Shown here piece after piece: positions 38,201 to 52,600 of a DNA stretch of 64,000 nt. The first letter of the stretch is position 1; each line of letters opens with the position of its first letter. The notes under the pieces are model-generated. The model was not told the origin of the DNA. It did not search any database and saw only the letters and a program-made list of their open reading frames with translations. The DNA is from Cyanoderma ruficeps. Its lineage: Eukaryota; Chordata; Aves; Passeriformes; Timaliidae. The translations under genes and the position numbers were made by a program. The stretch covers positions 15,851,719-15,915,718 of the forward strand of contig VZDJ01000346.1 of assembly GCA_008694505.1 (NCBI GenBank). The letters are read 5' to 3'.

Positions 38201-41200
38201 GATGAACCACAGAGGGGTAATGTATCTAAACCCCTGCATAATGACCAGACTGAACATAACACAGCTCTCTGCCAAAATAATCACCCCGTGTAGGCCACTC
38301 TCATGCACTGTGCAAGTCATTAGGTCTAACATATTTGGCAGAACTGCTCAGCAAAATAGGAATTACATAACAATTTATGGGGGATAGAATGCATATTCTA
38401 TGCCATAACTTCCTCCTCATGGAAATTTCTCAGTAGGTGTTTCTCCCCAGCCCTGTCCCCCTGCTGAAGATGCCCTGACGGTTATTCAGCCTTATGTGAT
38501 GCCCTTTGCTAGGAGTCTGTGGAGATGGCTCCCTCTCTGAAGTGTTTAGGATACATTGCACCCCTCTTTGGAAGCCACTTCAAGGAAGCTTGGGACATAT
38601 CATGGAGCAGGAATTTTTTATCTTATTGTATTTTATTTTCCTATTCTGGCCCTTTCCAAAGACAGCTGAACAACCATAAATAGATAAAACTCTTGGAAGG
38701 ATGGAAAAATAAAAGAGAGAGAGACAGGCAAGGTGAGGAAGTGAAGTTATGCAAGGAGACCGGGAAGCCAACAAAGAGGTAAATTATCTGGCCTTTTACA
38801 GAGATGGCCCATGGTGGTGTGTGCACAGTGCCCTACCTTTAGCTTTGGAACAGCCAACAAGCAGCTGCCCAGTGTCTGAAACAAGCTGGGCTGAATCTCC
38901 TGGATGCCAGGGAACACCGGCACCACCATGCCCACCAACAGCCCAAGCTGGGGTTTCCTCCTCTTGTGGCCACAGGTATGCCTCACCACCGTCTGGCTGG
39001 CTGCTGCTATTTATTCCGTGATTTTCTAAAAATGTGCCCGACCTAGATGTCCAGACTGTTGCCAACCTCCTTCTTTAATAAAAGTAACAACAGCAAGGTA
39101 TTGAAAATCACGAGGCATTTAGAAATATACAGACTCCTTTATGGGTGAAATAATCTAACAGACAAGCTGTTATTAATTTACAGCCTCAATTTTCAGACAC
39201 ACTTCTTGAGTCAAAAGTACTTCCTGCTCCATAATTCCTACAGGGACACAGGTGGCCCAAATTGCAGTATACATCTACTGTACATTAAAATGTATTTCGG
39301 ACTTAGCTTAAACATTTTTGAAATCTCAAGTTTATGTCTAGACTATTTTAATCAGCTAAATGTCATAATAAGCCATATGTTGGGCTTGATAGGTTACATA
39401 TACCAGCCCTGCTCATAAAGTATCAAAAGGTGTTTTTAAAAAGGAGTCTGTGTTTGTTTTACCAGGAAAATGGTGCTTTTAGTCAGTCGTATCAAACCTA
39501 CTGGCAAAGTACACAGGCTCTGACGTAACTACTGGGAAAGAGGGAGGCCAGGGTGGCCGCAGAGAGGGGAACAGAGATGGCTCAGTCCACCCCACCAGCC
39601 CAGGCCAGCTCTGCTGGCAGGGAGCCCTCCTCCTCCTCTCCTCCTGCCCACTCAGAGCAGACGGCTTCACCCCGCAGAATGGCTGCTGGCACAGTCACCC
39701 GTGCACCCCGTGGCTGTTTCTCTTTGAGCAGCATTCCTGGCCGGAAGGGGTTGAATATTTTTTGCTAGACCCTTCCATGCAAGAGCAGAAGGCACCAGCC
39801 AGATCTTGAGCACCACTTTGCATCAGATCTTACCTGTGTAGAGGGTGACTTACTAGAGCAGAGCAGTGTTGGCAGGTTCTTCAGGTTACACCAGAGAAAG
39901 AGGGCTTTCACCAACAAAACTCTGCCATTACCAAATTAAATTAATTAAGCATAACTGCACAAAATCAACCATTCTTTCTCCAGAGATTTCACTAGTATAA
40001 ACCAGCAAAAATCAAAGTCTCTTTCCTGAGCATTGTTAAACCAAAACGCCCAGCCTGGGAAATGACCCATGACCTCATGCCAGAAGGACAGTTCCCCACC
40101 ACGTAGGCTGAAAGGGATCCTCTGTTTGCTCTGAGCCACAGAGGGCCTATGGCACACAGACACGTAGCTTGGACTGGCTCCAGCAGCCAAGGATATACAT
40201 GCACACAAATTCATCACACTGTCGTATGAGATTATTTCCTTATGAAAAGCTGGCTCCCTTCTGGAGGCAGAAATTCCCCTTCAGCTTCCAGCCACTGCCA
40301 CAGGGAGGTCTTGCAGCCCCAACTCAGGCACCCTGACCACCAGAAAGACTCAGTGGCTATGGGCCATGCCACGCCCAGTGTCCCCCCAGGGCAGTATGTC
40401 CATGCCCCTTATTCTATTCTCCTGACAGCCCTGGCACAGAAGTTTTTTTTATGTGTGGGAAAACCCACATATGGAGACATGTTTGTGTGTGTCCTGGTGG
40501 ATGAAACCCCAGAAGTTCTACATCTGGGCACTTGCCTCTGGAGGCTCCTCAGGGACTGAATATACATACAGGAGAGCTTAAAGAGTATTTTAATTATAGT
40601 CTTTCCTCAGGAAAAACAGTCCATTCAGTCCAGAGATACCCAGGGGCAACACCTGAATTGTGACTAAAAGTAGAGTGACCCTCTGGTTACCCCATCATAG
40701 TTCCATGGGATGAGCCATTTGAGATAATAGCTAGAGTAACCCACAAACTGTACGTCAACCCCCCTCACACTATCCCAATTCTTTGGCTCCTGGGTAATTT
40801 AGCCAGTCACTTTCCAGATGCAGTTATTCTTTCTCCTTTTAACAAGACTCCAGGGCAGAGGATGAGAGAGAAGTTGTCACGGTCTCAATCTGCAAAGAAA
40901 GTGTACTTCCTCTGAAGAGTGTGAAATACAGTCCAGTAGGGTGAAACCATGAAGAAGCAGAGCGTGCTTATGGCACCAGGTAAGAATACTGGCTTTTTTA
41001 AAAATATATTTTACTGTCAGTTTCTCCACCACAAAACATAAATCCTTACGTGATCCCTTTTTTCAGAGTCCCCGTTTGCCAGCAGTAAACATCTGAGAGC
41101 TGTTTTTATTCCCACAACAGTTTATTGCCATGCAAATACCATAATTTTCAGTCTCTACAAACAGAGAGAGATTGTCATCCACCCAGTTTGTTACTATACT

Positions 41201-44200
41201 TGCTGGGCAGAAGGATGTAGTAAAAGTCATGATTGCTCTTGATGTCCAAACTGGAATTTCAGTTATTAACTCTTCCCCTGCCTCTGCAAGGTCTAGGGTT
41301 ATTTCTTTAAATGCCAGCTAGTCAATTTGAACTCTGGTGTGAAAATCTACCCCATCTTTTCCCTCCCAAGTTGACCACATGCAGAGAAAGGAATAGGCAC
41401 ACAGTTACTAAGACACAGCAGTAACTCATCAGCCTGTGGAAATTGGTACAGCTTCACTGAAGGTACCATGCTGAAGATATGCAACATCGGAGTTTACAGC
41501 CTTAGTTCCAAAATAATAGTAAGTCCACGGCCATAAACCACAGTTGGTCATTTCACTTTCTTCTCTCCCAGGCATACACCCACTGACACTGTATTGCTGC
41601 AGTGTAGGTCTGCCCAACATCTTCCAGTCTGTCTATGCCTGGACATGAGAAGGGAGCTTGGTTGCCCCTACAAGGAGCCTTGGCATGTAGCATTGCAGGA
41701 AGGGACAAAGCCAGCTGGATTTAGGTGGCCTCTGAGGGTGCCATTGGTATAGATAGATCAGCCCCTTTAAGAGAGGGCACGTGAGCAAATGTTGTAATTT
41801 TGCAACTTCTGGATGACTGATTCCTAATATGGGTGAACAGGAACCAAGAAAAGAAAGCAGGAAGCAACTAGAAATAAAATGGCAAGAGTAGACAGTATCA
41901 ACAGGGTCTTTTTTTCTCAGACACGTAGCTCAGCTGGGCTGGGGACATCTAGTTTTCTGTAGAAGCAAATAGTGATACCAGAACAAGGATAAGGAATGGG
42001 ATCTGCATTCATCCATAAAGAGAGGGTAAATTCTGTTGTTAAATCAGAGGCACAGTGAGTCTTGCCATCACAGTAACTAGGATTATGCATGAGTTTTCAG
42101 TCCCTCTACCTCATAATGCTCTTTCTTGCTTCAACAGTTCAGTGTCACTGAGGCAATAATTGGTCCAGGTAGGAGTAATCCACTTAATTAAGGCTCCTCT
42201 AATGCTAAATACAACGTTTCTTCTAATTCCTTATATATTCATCATGGAAATGACATGCCTTCAGAGACTTCCTAAATGTCAGTCCTGGCTACATGCTTAA
42301 CAAGAGCCTAGAAAGAGCTTCCCAGCCCTAGGTCCAGACAGGTAATTCAGCCACAGCCTTTTCTTTCTGTGGGAAGCAAATCTGGGTGTGTTGGAAGGGG
42401 ATGAGCAGTGTCCCCTCTCATCTGGTTGAAGGGAAAACCAGGGCTGTGAGGCACCTGCTCTTCCTGCCTAAAATCATCTCTACAGGGAAATCAGGCACTT
42501 ATTAAGGAGACCCAGATCCCATTAACAAGTACATCCATCTTTCCCGTCAATTTGATGCACCACTTTGTTCCCAGATGAAGGGAGTTGAACACAGCTGTTA
42601 CCTTGAAGGTCAAACTCTGAGTTCAGTCTTGCACCTGAACAGGCAAAGGACACTTCTCAATGTGATCCTGCAATTATACTGAGACATCTCATCTAAACAC
42701 TTTAGTGCACTTTCTTGACATAAAACATTTTCATAAGCACGTACATTTCTTTTATCATTGAAATGCTCTATGTGCTTCTTTGGGGTCTTTTAAAACAAAT
42801 CCTTGTGTAAGGTGTTCCCATTTTTAATCTATTTCTCATTAAAAGTTGTTGTTTTTTCCTAGAAGTAGCTTTGCTTTCATTTTTTGAGGGTCTGTTGAGA
42901 TTTCCTTTTTTAAACTTACAATGAAGATGATATTTTTAACAAGCAGTAATTATAAAACACAATACCTGATAGCTTCACAGACAGATGGATCACAAGAGAG
43001 TGTAACTGGAGGCAGGTAGGAAATTATACCCCTACCATTCACAGATGCCTCTGTTCCTTAGACAGAGACACTTCTTCTGATCCTTGAGAGCTCTTTAATC
43101 TAACAAGCACACAGGGAAGAAAATATCCTCTTCTACATTGAATGTTGTTGACTATAGCTCTGTCAATCAGCACAACATTTCAATTAGGTTTTAGACAGTG
43201 GATTTTGACAAATCGCTGTCTGTTAGACCAAAGTTGCTGTTGGTACAAGTTGCTAAATGGTGTGATGAATTTTTCATTATTTATCCAGTCCTGAATCAAA
43301 GTTTCTATCTTTCTAAAATATATGCTGCAGTTTCACCATAAATTGTTATGTTGGGAGTAGTTTTCATAGTATAAAATCTACAGCTTGTGCAATACTAGTC
43401 AAAACAGGAGTAAATTCAAAAGCAACTTGGGACCACAAACAGCAACCATTTTTTGATGAGTTTTATGTTTTTAAGTACCAAGGAAGGATACAAGGCTGTT
43501 AAGTCACTCAGACATTTCTGAACATGCCTAAGTCTTGAGTAATCTCTAGTGTTTCTGTACCATTTCTATTTCCAGAAATAACCTGTTCAGTTCTATGATG
43601 AAAGGCTCACACCCACACAGAAAAGCACAGAGACACCAGTGGCGCCTCAGTCAGAGACATGAAATCCTGTCCCAGCTCCTCAAGGCTGTCCCAGGAGAGC
43701 ATCAGCCCCAGGGGCTAGGAAAGACCCAGGACCATGAGGCCGCTGGGGCAAATCTCTGAGGTACTGCATAGGACAGGACTGAGAAGAGGACAGGTTTAGG
43801 TCATTTGTGCTCTGTTTGTGTATTTCTGTCTGGTTTACTTCCAGGTGTTATTTCCAGGCTGAGCACACAACTGTGTGTGTGCACTCATGTGCTTACTGGA
43901 AGCATGTGCTCAGTGTCACTGCTGGCTGGGCCTGAGGCTGTGGAGCTGCAGCAGCTTCCCCTCTACAGGGCTACTGGTTTTGGCAACTTGTAATTTAAAT
44001 CTTGTGGATATTTTCAGACAAAGCTTGAAATTAAGCATTCATAGCTCTTAAATGAATTGTTAAATGTCAGATTGAAATAAAGCATGAGCTGCAATGGTCA
44101 CTAATAGAAGAACCATGGAGAAAGTAAATAACAATATCAGATCCTCTTAATAAAACCACAGTATCTCCATTCCCAGATCTATTTTAAGCTCTTCTAACAG

Positions 44201-44685
44201 CGAAAAAGATAGACATGGTATGGAAAATGATGGAAGAAAAGCCACAAAGCAGGGAAGGACACATCCTGGGAGGTCTGCAGGCTGTCAGCTCTGTCAGGGC
44301 AGAGGACAATTAGATCAATGTAAGGCACATTTGTAAAAGTGGCCTGACCAAGCAGATCTGCCCTAAAAGGACCTGATGGCCTCCCAGGCTGCTGAGCCCA
44401 CTGACCCAGAACAGAGGCAATCAGGGAGGCAGCGGCGCGGCCAGCAAGCAAGAAACATACGCGGAACAACACAGCCAAGCCCAGAGCAAATCAGATGATG
44501 GTGTTTCTCCTGGTGTCTCTCCTATACCAACACCAAACACATCCAAGAAGAAGCAGTTATAAAAATATCATTGACAAAATTAAAAGACAAGGGGGAGGAG
44601 GAGGGAGTTATTGACAGCATCAGTCAGTCCAACAGACAGACACCCACACCATTGCCATCTCCTACCAGAAACTGGGCCAGGTCTT
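35293..44685. other. no gene recognised
   Basis: About 9.4 kb of mixed composition. GC-richer patches at 36010-36420, 37230-38000, 38860-39010 and 39540-39720 hold the longest frames in the window. One is 213 codons on the minus strand (37488-38129), which I regard as chance because of local composition. AT-rich stretches are at 39060-39480 and 42690-43500. I recognise no transposon, exon or RNA gene. Confidence 0.45.
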
Positions 44686-44735
44686 TATTTGTTGGGTTGG
44701 TTAGTTGGTTGGCTTGCTTGTTTGTCTTGATGATA
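44686..44735. repeat. TTGG/TTGC-type low-complexity tract
   Basis: TTGTTGGGTTGGTTAGTTGG and then TTGGCTTGCTTGTTTG form a short degenerate tetranucleotide repeat. Confidence 0.75.
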
Positions 44736-46195
44736 ATAATACCCGGTGGGTTTCTTCTTGTTCACCTTTAGGGTTTTCAGCCTTGAAGTTGAATAACTCT
44801 CAAGTTTCTTTTCTTCAATACACTTAGAGTATTACTTAGAAAATTGCCTTCTTCTAACACAAAAAGAAACTCAAGATTCTTCTCTGCTCACAGAAAATGA
44901 TACTTAAAGAAAATATCAACATCAAGGGCCACACAAGAAAATTGCTGCACCATCATTTTTTCGATCATCTACAGGAAAGAACACATTCCTACAGGGCGGG
45001 TGAGGAGGGTTCCCCTCTCATCCATTCCTTTGACCAAAAAAATCCCCACCGCTCATCTGTGAGGGACAGTTTAATTTTCCTTAGCTATGGGACAGGTAAG
45101 GTATGAGGAGAGTATGGAAGTCCAATGCTGTCTCCCCCAGTGCTGCTGAAAGTCATGCACTTGGCAGGGCAGAAAGATTTGCTCTTTGAGTAGATTTGCT
45201 GTTGCTATTATGAGGAATGGGCTGCGAAGTGCCTGAGCAAAACATCAGGATCCCTCTCTTTTAAGAAATGTGTGTGTACACTGAGTATATAAACCAGATC
45301 TGACATCCAAAGCAGCAGCAAAATTAAAAGAAAATGAAAAGAATGCTATTTATGACTGAAAAGAAAAATCACTTTAAGATTAGGAACAAGCAAAAGAGAG
45401 CCGGGAAACTATATAATCCTGTTGCCTTGTCTCTTCCAGTGTTTTGAAACAGCAACAAAAACGGCCATGACATCAATGTTTAAAATGCAGCACATGCCCC
45501 AAATGTTTTTACAGTGGCTGTTCACAAGCAGGGTTAAGCTCCACTGCAGCATAGCCAGATTTATCACTCAGCCAGTTGCCCACAAAACGGGATGTATGTA
45601 CTGGAGAGATCAAGTACTACAGAATATCAGCCACTCCTGAAAAAACTGGCCTGACCAAACAGTTCAAATGCTCAGCTACCAAGTGGCAACCTGCTCACTA
45701 ATTACCCTTTTAACACACAGTGATTGATTTACCTTTTCTTTACCATAATCATATCATCACTCACCTTTCCTAGGTGTGTATCTTCAGCTCTGTTGCCCTG
45801 GGAACTGTGCAGGTGGATGCAGGAAGTAGGAACCTGTCATTGCTACAGGACCAGCAGGTCTCAGCCTGAAGCCATGAGCTGTGCATTAAATATTGGCACA
45901 TGACAACTTTTTGAGGCAAAAGCAGCTTTTTCTTAGCTTTTGCCCAAGACCTTGATTACAGGAATTTAGAGAGGGTAATGATGTGATGTCAATCACTTCC
46001 CGTGCTGTGCCCCAGGCCTGCACCCTCCTGCCAGACACCCAGTGTATCTGCCAACTCCTCCTCAGGCCAGGTTGGGATTGTCAGCTTAAGCTGTGACCAA
46101 CAACTAACTACCGACCCCAGTGTCCATGGACTGGCATTGACTTGACAGAAGAGAAAACAAACATCCCTAGAAAGACCCCACTGCTGGGGGACAGG
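44736..46195. other. no gene recognised
   Basis: Nonrepetitive-looking sequence with short chance frames. Confidence 0.5.
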
Positions 46196-46216
46196 GCAGC
46201 AGCAGCAGCAGCAGCA
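46196..46216. repeat. (GCA)7 trinucleotide repeat
   Basis: Seven perfect GCA units. In a 76-codon minus-strand frame (45989-46219) they read as poly-Cys, and in a plus-strand frame as poly-Ala. Neither frame looks genuine, so this is a non-coding microsatellite. Confidence 0.95.
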
Positions 46217-49200
46217 CACAGTCCTCTGAAGGGCAAAGTCATGCTAACCAGTCTCCTGACAGTTTCATCCACCCCTAGGAAGGAGATTGGGTTCCCCATC
46301 AAGCAGCAACCTCAGCAAACCCAGACCACACTGAACTGGCCTTGAAGTCCAGCTCCTGTGAAAGTTTTTCTTCCACTGGGCTAGAAGAGAGTATCCAGCT
46401 TTCAATTTCCTGCCTGCAGCCACTTTGAAGCTGGCCCATACAACCAAAGTGTATTTTTTTTAATGTTAAATTTAAAAATTCCTACATTTAATACAGAAAA
46501 ATTATTACAGACGCTGAAAGGTTTCTAACGTTTCACCTGAAATGCACACATTGGATTAAACCCTTGGATGCAATGTCTGAATTAATGTAGATTGCTGTAA
46601 AGAAATAATTGCCAAATTTAAGTCTACATGAGAAAACCAGTGAAGGTGGATAATTGCAAAACAAGGCATGTAGGACTAGATAGGAACACAAATTCTACCT
46701 CAGCCACTTATCAATATCAGTACTTCAGAAGTGATTATTTCAGGGAATATATGTAACAGCACATAAATCCTTCATCCATAGTGCCTCTGGTGCAGCCAAG
46801 CTCTTAATAGTCATCCAGCTCAGCATTGCTCTGTGGGGCCCATGGGCAATCCACAATCCGTAAGGCACCAGAAGGTGGTCCGGGAACTGATTGCAGAAAA
46901 ATAATTAAGAAGCTAAACCAAAACACACACACAGCATCCCACGCAGTTGGCAGGCGCTTATGTCAGTGCCTGCCTACAGGCACCGCTCACTCCCTGGCTG
47001 CTGGTGCTCAGATCAAAAAAACCTTGTAGGTCCTTTGATATTAAAAGATTGAGAAATGCTCATTTAGCTTCTGCGAAATAGGGCAGAGCTCTGACTTGGG
47101 CTCCCAAAGCCTGAGTCTTTTCCCACTGAATCAGGAATGTGCCACCTCCTCCCCACTGTTCCTCCATCCCACAGAAATTACTAGCAGAATGTTCCCTGGC
47201 TAGTAACATGCAAAATGTGCCTCTCAAATTTACTCAAAATTAATACTCTTACCCTGGTCCCAAGCCCATGGTCCCAGTCCTCTGTTAGGAGCATTACAGG
47301 GGCAGGACTGGACCCACTGTGCCAAGGTGCCAGGTGGGCTTTGCTACCACTCCAGAAGTTATGTTGTTTCATCTGCCCTTGCAGAACCACCCCACCCATG
47401 ATCCCATGCCCAGGAGGATGGCGAGACATGCCTGACCCTGGAAAGTCTACAGGGCAATGGAGATAAACCATAGCTACAACTGAGAAATGCAGCTCATCCA
47501 GTAGCTAAATAAAAGGTGAAAGGATCACATTATTCATAAATTTGGCATCTTGACATCACCAAATGAAAACAAAGCTTGAAAAATAATAACATCTAGAAAT
47601 ATTTTCAGGCATGACAGACTATGCAGTTTTCCAGTGAGAAATTTGCATGACCCTGGAGGAATTATTGGGCATGCATGTTTAGCTGATTGATAGATTTTAT
47701 TAGTAAAGATTTCTCTGTTCTCTGTTCCAGTCTCCAGCTAGGAGTAAAAGAACATTGTTTCTCCCCAATAAAGAAACCAGCATCTTATAACTGCCCAGAT
47801 ATAAGAAAAATGTAGTTCAGGGATTTTATTTTTTTTAATTACCCTGTATTTAAAGAATTACCAGCAAGAACCCTGTTTCTCTTATTGGGAGCTAACATCA
47901 AAAAATTGCCTGACAATTTTCTAAGAGCCAAGAAAGTCAGCTAGTAATCATGTGGAGCTGTGTGGCCAAAGGTACATAAACTGGCTTCACATGGGACCAG
48001 CAGTAGATCAGATTGCATTGGGTGGAATGAAATAAAAAATCCCAGAATTCTAGTTTCTTTGGAAATGTACCAAAACTGTCTAACCATACCAACCTGGCAC
48101 ATCATATGTAAAAAAAGTGACTATTTCCTAGTACAGTATATGGGGTGTTTTATAGAAGTCAAAAAATCAGAATGGCCTTAGTCTGACATCGTAAACACAA
48201 TATAGCATAATGTCATTGAGAGACTACTTGTTACCTACTTGTCCCAAGATTAATGCTAAAATTGAGCACACAGATCTACCTACAGTTTCCCTCTGAGCAC
48301 AGACATGCCTGAAAAATCTCTTTGACATACAACTTGAAAATAGTTACAATAACTACGTAACAGTAGAAACCACTTCTGTTTAATTCACATCCATTATTTA
48401 CATTGGCCCAGGGAGTTTACAGCACTGGGAAGCAACACTAAGGGAATGACACCTTCTTGTGCAGCAAATCTTCTTCCTATCTGCAACGCAGCTACCCTCC
48501 TGCTTGCTGTGACAGCAAGACTGTGGAGAGACAGGTTATTCTTTCTCCCCGGGCCCCTCCTCACCTGGGGAGCATGGTAGGGACAGAGCCCACAGCCACC
48601 AGAGCAGGGAAAGCAGGTCTGCAGTGAGGCAGCTCTTCAGCTTGGGCTGGCTTATCTGGTGCCAGCCAAGAGGTAATTTTTCTCCCCCCTTTTCAAGACC
48701 AGTCCTGCAAAGGCAAGTCTATGTGTAAACAGGTTGCAGAAGATTAGCAGGTGTCTCTATGCCATTGATAAGGTTTAGGTTTTTGTGATAATAACAGATG
48801 CAATTCTGCTGTGCTTCAGGTGCAGATATAGGTTTGACAACAGGGAGGGAGTTGTCATTGAAGCCCATGAGCCCAGTCACAAACTGCAATTCTGAAAGTT
48901 ACTACATCCTTAATCTATTCATATTTATCATTTAGATTAGATTATCACTTGTAACAGGCTGCACTGTGCCTTGGAGTCAGTGCATCATTCTTGCTGAATT
49001 AGATATATTGTCTCCAATGCAACTTACAGATCACTATCAGCCTGGAGGCACGAATCACTTAGTTTTTGATAATAACAAAGAATGGTAATTAAAAGATGTT
49101 GCAGAAAAAAAATCTAACACAATTTTATGCAAATCAACGTTTCTTTAAATGCAAACCAATATTTGTTAAGATTATTTTCTCAAATACAGCTTGTGAACTC

Positions 49201-49537
49201 CTAAAGAAAAACACAATTACTTCATCTCTCAAGTGAGATGCTAAGACTGCTAGAGCCATAAAAAGTAAAATGAAACAACAACAGTTAGATTTGATGCCAC
49301 TTGCTCTAACTGCAGATACTAATCACCAGGTGTCCATAGACATGCAGAAAAGATAGCGAAAACCCATGAGAAAGCACTAGGAAACCAGTAGGATCAACCA
49401 ACTTGTAAACAGCACAGGACCTAAACTTGGAAGTTTCTGCCCACAGCTCCTGCATGCCAGCTTTCAACACAACTTTATGTAGCTGCATCCTAGTGAGGGC
49501 AAATCAGTCGTGCTTGCAGCAAGAGTGCCTCCCACAG
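46217..49537. other. no gene recognised; AT-rich block 47490-48420
   Basis: No exon or named repeat is seen. AT-rich, nonrepetitive-looking stretches at 47490-48420 and 48880-49260 are candidates for conserved non-coding DNA but cannot be scored without other genomes. The block at 48530-48660 is GC-richer. Confidence 0.45.
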
Positions 49538-49607
49538 TTAATGGTTAATAGATTTGTGTGGTGATCCTTTTGGGTCCCATCCAACCCAGAATATTCTGTG
49601 ATTCTGA
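49538..49607 (+). mobile_element. CR1 LINE 3' end fragment
   Basis: GTGGTGATCCTTTTGGGTCC, then CATCCAACCCAGAATATTCTG and GATTCTGA, matches the 3' UTR end of avian CR1 elements ('GGTGATCCTTGTGGGTCCCTTCCAACTCAGAATATTCTATGATTCT'). Orientation is forward, ending in the ATTCTGTG repeat. Only about 70 bp survives, consistent with the strong 5' truncation typical of CR1. Confidence 0.85.
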
Positions 49608-52600
49608 ATCTGATCTGAACAAAGGTGGCCTTCCTTGCAAAAGTAATGCTTGCAATGAAGAGTCTAAATTCTACTTATGACACTTGCTCCTAAAGTGTGA
49701 AGGTATTTCTGAAGATGGGAGTCAGACACAAAGATTTACATGCTCTTCTTTTTGCCTTGTATGGTTATTAACTTGTAGCAATTAACTCAGCCGCGTTCCC
49801 GCTGGTGCCTCTCTCCCGAGCCAGCGTCAGTGGGTCTCACAGTTTGCTCTCCTCGCTGCATTCCGCAGCTGTACCAGATGTCAGGCCCTTCCCTTCCCTT
49901 CAGAAGGGCTAAAGGTTCATGCTCAGAAGGTCCACAGCCCTTTCTAGCCTCTCCATGTCTGCCTTAGTGTTTTTCTCCTTCTTTTACCATGAAAAGACAG
50001 AGCACAGAGGAGCTGAACCAAGGTTTTTCAAGTTATCTGCTTGCTATTAGATATCACTGTACAGCACTGAACTATTTATTCCAGCTTCCTAGGCAGGTGT
50101 GTGGCAAATTTCCATACAGCTTTAATGGGAATCAGATTGCCAACTTCAAACCCAAATTCTTCATCTGCACCACAGCATGACTGTGAAGTGTTGCTGAGCA
50201 AAGGCGGGGTGAACAGCTATGTAGGAACAGACCGCAATCACAGCTGGGAGAAGTATGTGGGTCTCACTTAATAAAACTTGATAGAAAATATTTGTAGCTA
50301 TTAAAAAATATCGACAACGGCACGATACACTTCATGTAACGAACAGGATTGTCTCACTAGGACGGGCACATTCTGGATTTCAGAGTTTGATCATCAGTGG
50401 GGACTCACTCCACTTTCAGAGCACACACACACCTGCTGGCAGACACAGGGGAGGGTGGCACGGCACAGCAAGAGCACTCCTTGCATTCAGACTCGCTTTA
50501 TTCCCATTTCCAGGTGCAAATTCAGGGTTTTCAGAGTATCACATGCCCAGCATGAAGAGGTGGATGTCATCTACGTACAAAAAATATTGGATGAGCTGGG
50601 AAAAAATGAGGTGGGACCCTCAACTCCAGTGTGATCTCAGAGGAGGTACCAGGGGGATGTGCATTGGACTGACAGTCTGCATGCACCTGAGCAGGTAACC
50701 CTGTGTCTCCTCTGCAGTCGGCAGAGCTCAGGACACAAACATCCCATTCAAAAGTGGGTCCCTCCATCTGGTCCCCTGACCATTACACACTTCACAGAGA
50801 GGCACCAGAAGACCAGGTCCAACACAGGCTGCAGAAGGCAGCTGAGATGAACCACTCTGGGGGCAAGTGACACACAAGAGGCCTTGGCAGGTGGTAGACT
50901 CTAGATCAAAGCCAACTTGTGTGGTCTCATCAAGGGCTTGCACAGGCCAGCAACCAGCAATGCAGGAGGCATGGCAGCCAGGATCTCAGCAGTACCAGTA
51001 TTGCTGGATCTGCTCTGGGAGTAGATACTGGGATGCTCCCTGGGTGGTTCCTCCCAGCAGCGCTTCCCCTGCCAAGCTGATTGCTAAATATTTATCCTAC
51101 AGGCCCACAATCAGAAGAGTTTCGCGAGGAACCATGCACTTTCTGCATAGCATACTACAAACCTGAATGACTAAAAAACTCTAACCAAAGAGCAAGAAAT
51201 GCCCCTCTCCCCAAAAAACCCCAACAAAAACCCTCTCAATTCACAGGGAGACAACAGGATGCCTTCATTTGTTCCCTGCCAATGTCAAACATGATTCACA
51301 GTCAGATGTTAAAATAAAATGGCCTCGTTTTTATTGTCACTACTACATTGTGCTGATTTGGTCAAAAATAAAACCTCTTAAAAATTACAGAAAACTGTAC
51401 AGCTTCTGGGACAAAAAAACAGATCTAAGCAGAAGAACAAAAAGTTGGTACAAACTGATAGTGTCTGATTTTGTTTCTTTTAATAGATAAATGTCTGTGA
51501 TTATCACAAAAGGGGTAGAGCCAGCAGTTTCACTGAAGAGTCCTTGACTGAAGGGTCCTCATGGTCTCCCTAGGCTTGCACAAATTGAATGACTGCACTG
51601 CTGGCATAGCTGCTTGCCTTGCCAGCAGGGCACCAAGGGACAGTTGGGAAATTATGGTCTCAGTTATGGATGGGGAGAGGGAGAGCTGTGCCTGGATACT
51701 GGCCATGTTTGCAATGCTGTAGCTTGAAAGTGTGCCAAGGGCAGGCATGCCTTTATCACAGTGGAGCAGACAGAAGCATTCAGTACACCTCAATTCTAAG
51801 ACTGTTAATTTGAAACATCTCTAAGGGGGACTCAGTTGCCCAGGGTACCATGCAACCTTGGGTGAAGCACATTCTTGGAAGCAACTTCTCTCCTAATTAT
51901 TCACTTAAATAAGTAAGAAAATAAAATGGAAATGGAAATAAATGTGTAGAGGAGTTTCATTTTGGTCAGTTTTGAGTCACAACACAGAGTTCAATACTGC
52001 GGCTGTCTCATCTGGATCCATCTCCAAATGAGATGTTTCAAACCAGGATAACTACACTTGCAAATTGACTCCGTGAGCTGAGTATTGCAAACAGTGTGCA
52101 GCAGTGAAGGGGAAGCTCTGCAATGGTAGTAAAGCTTATTCTGAAAGAGACACACACAAACAGAAACGGCAGTCACTGGACAACAGCAAGATGGTGCTGG
52201 GGGATGTGATAGGTTCGGGAGCCTTTGTGAAGCAGTTGGGCTCTGGTTTGCAGATATAAGTGGTGAGGATACATTCCAGTTCTTCAGAATAAAATGTCAT
52301 CTGTGGACTAATGCCTTAGAAAATATTTTCCTGTTCCACCAAGTCCATTTACACTTAGCCTTGCCCTACATAGACACGTACTCTCTCTTCCCAGGTCACT
52401 ACCATAGTCTTACCACTTGCAGAATACTCATCACTGGTTTCAGTCTGCACTCATTCAAATTTAGACCTAGTTTGAGCTGCCTCCAGGCAGAAATCTTCCC
52501 ACTCAGTAATATGAAAACCCACTCTTGCACCTGCCCTTAATGTCTCCCTCACACACGGGCATTTCCTCAAGTCAGTAGGTTTGTTAAGGCAGGTAAATAG

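Noticed and set aside
45989..46219. Poly-Cys / poly-Ala frames across the (GCA)7 repeat
   Set aside because: No conserved flanks, and both frames end soon after the repeat. It is best explained as a microsatellite.
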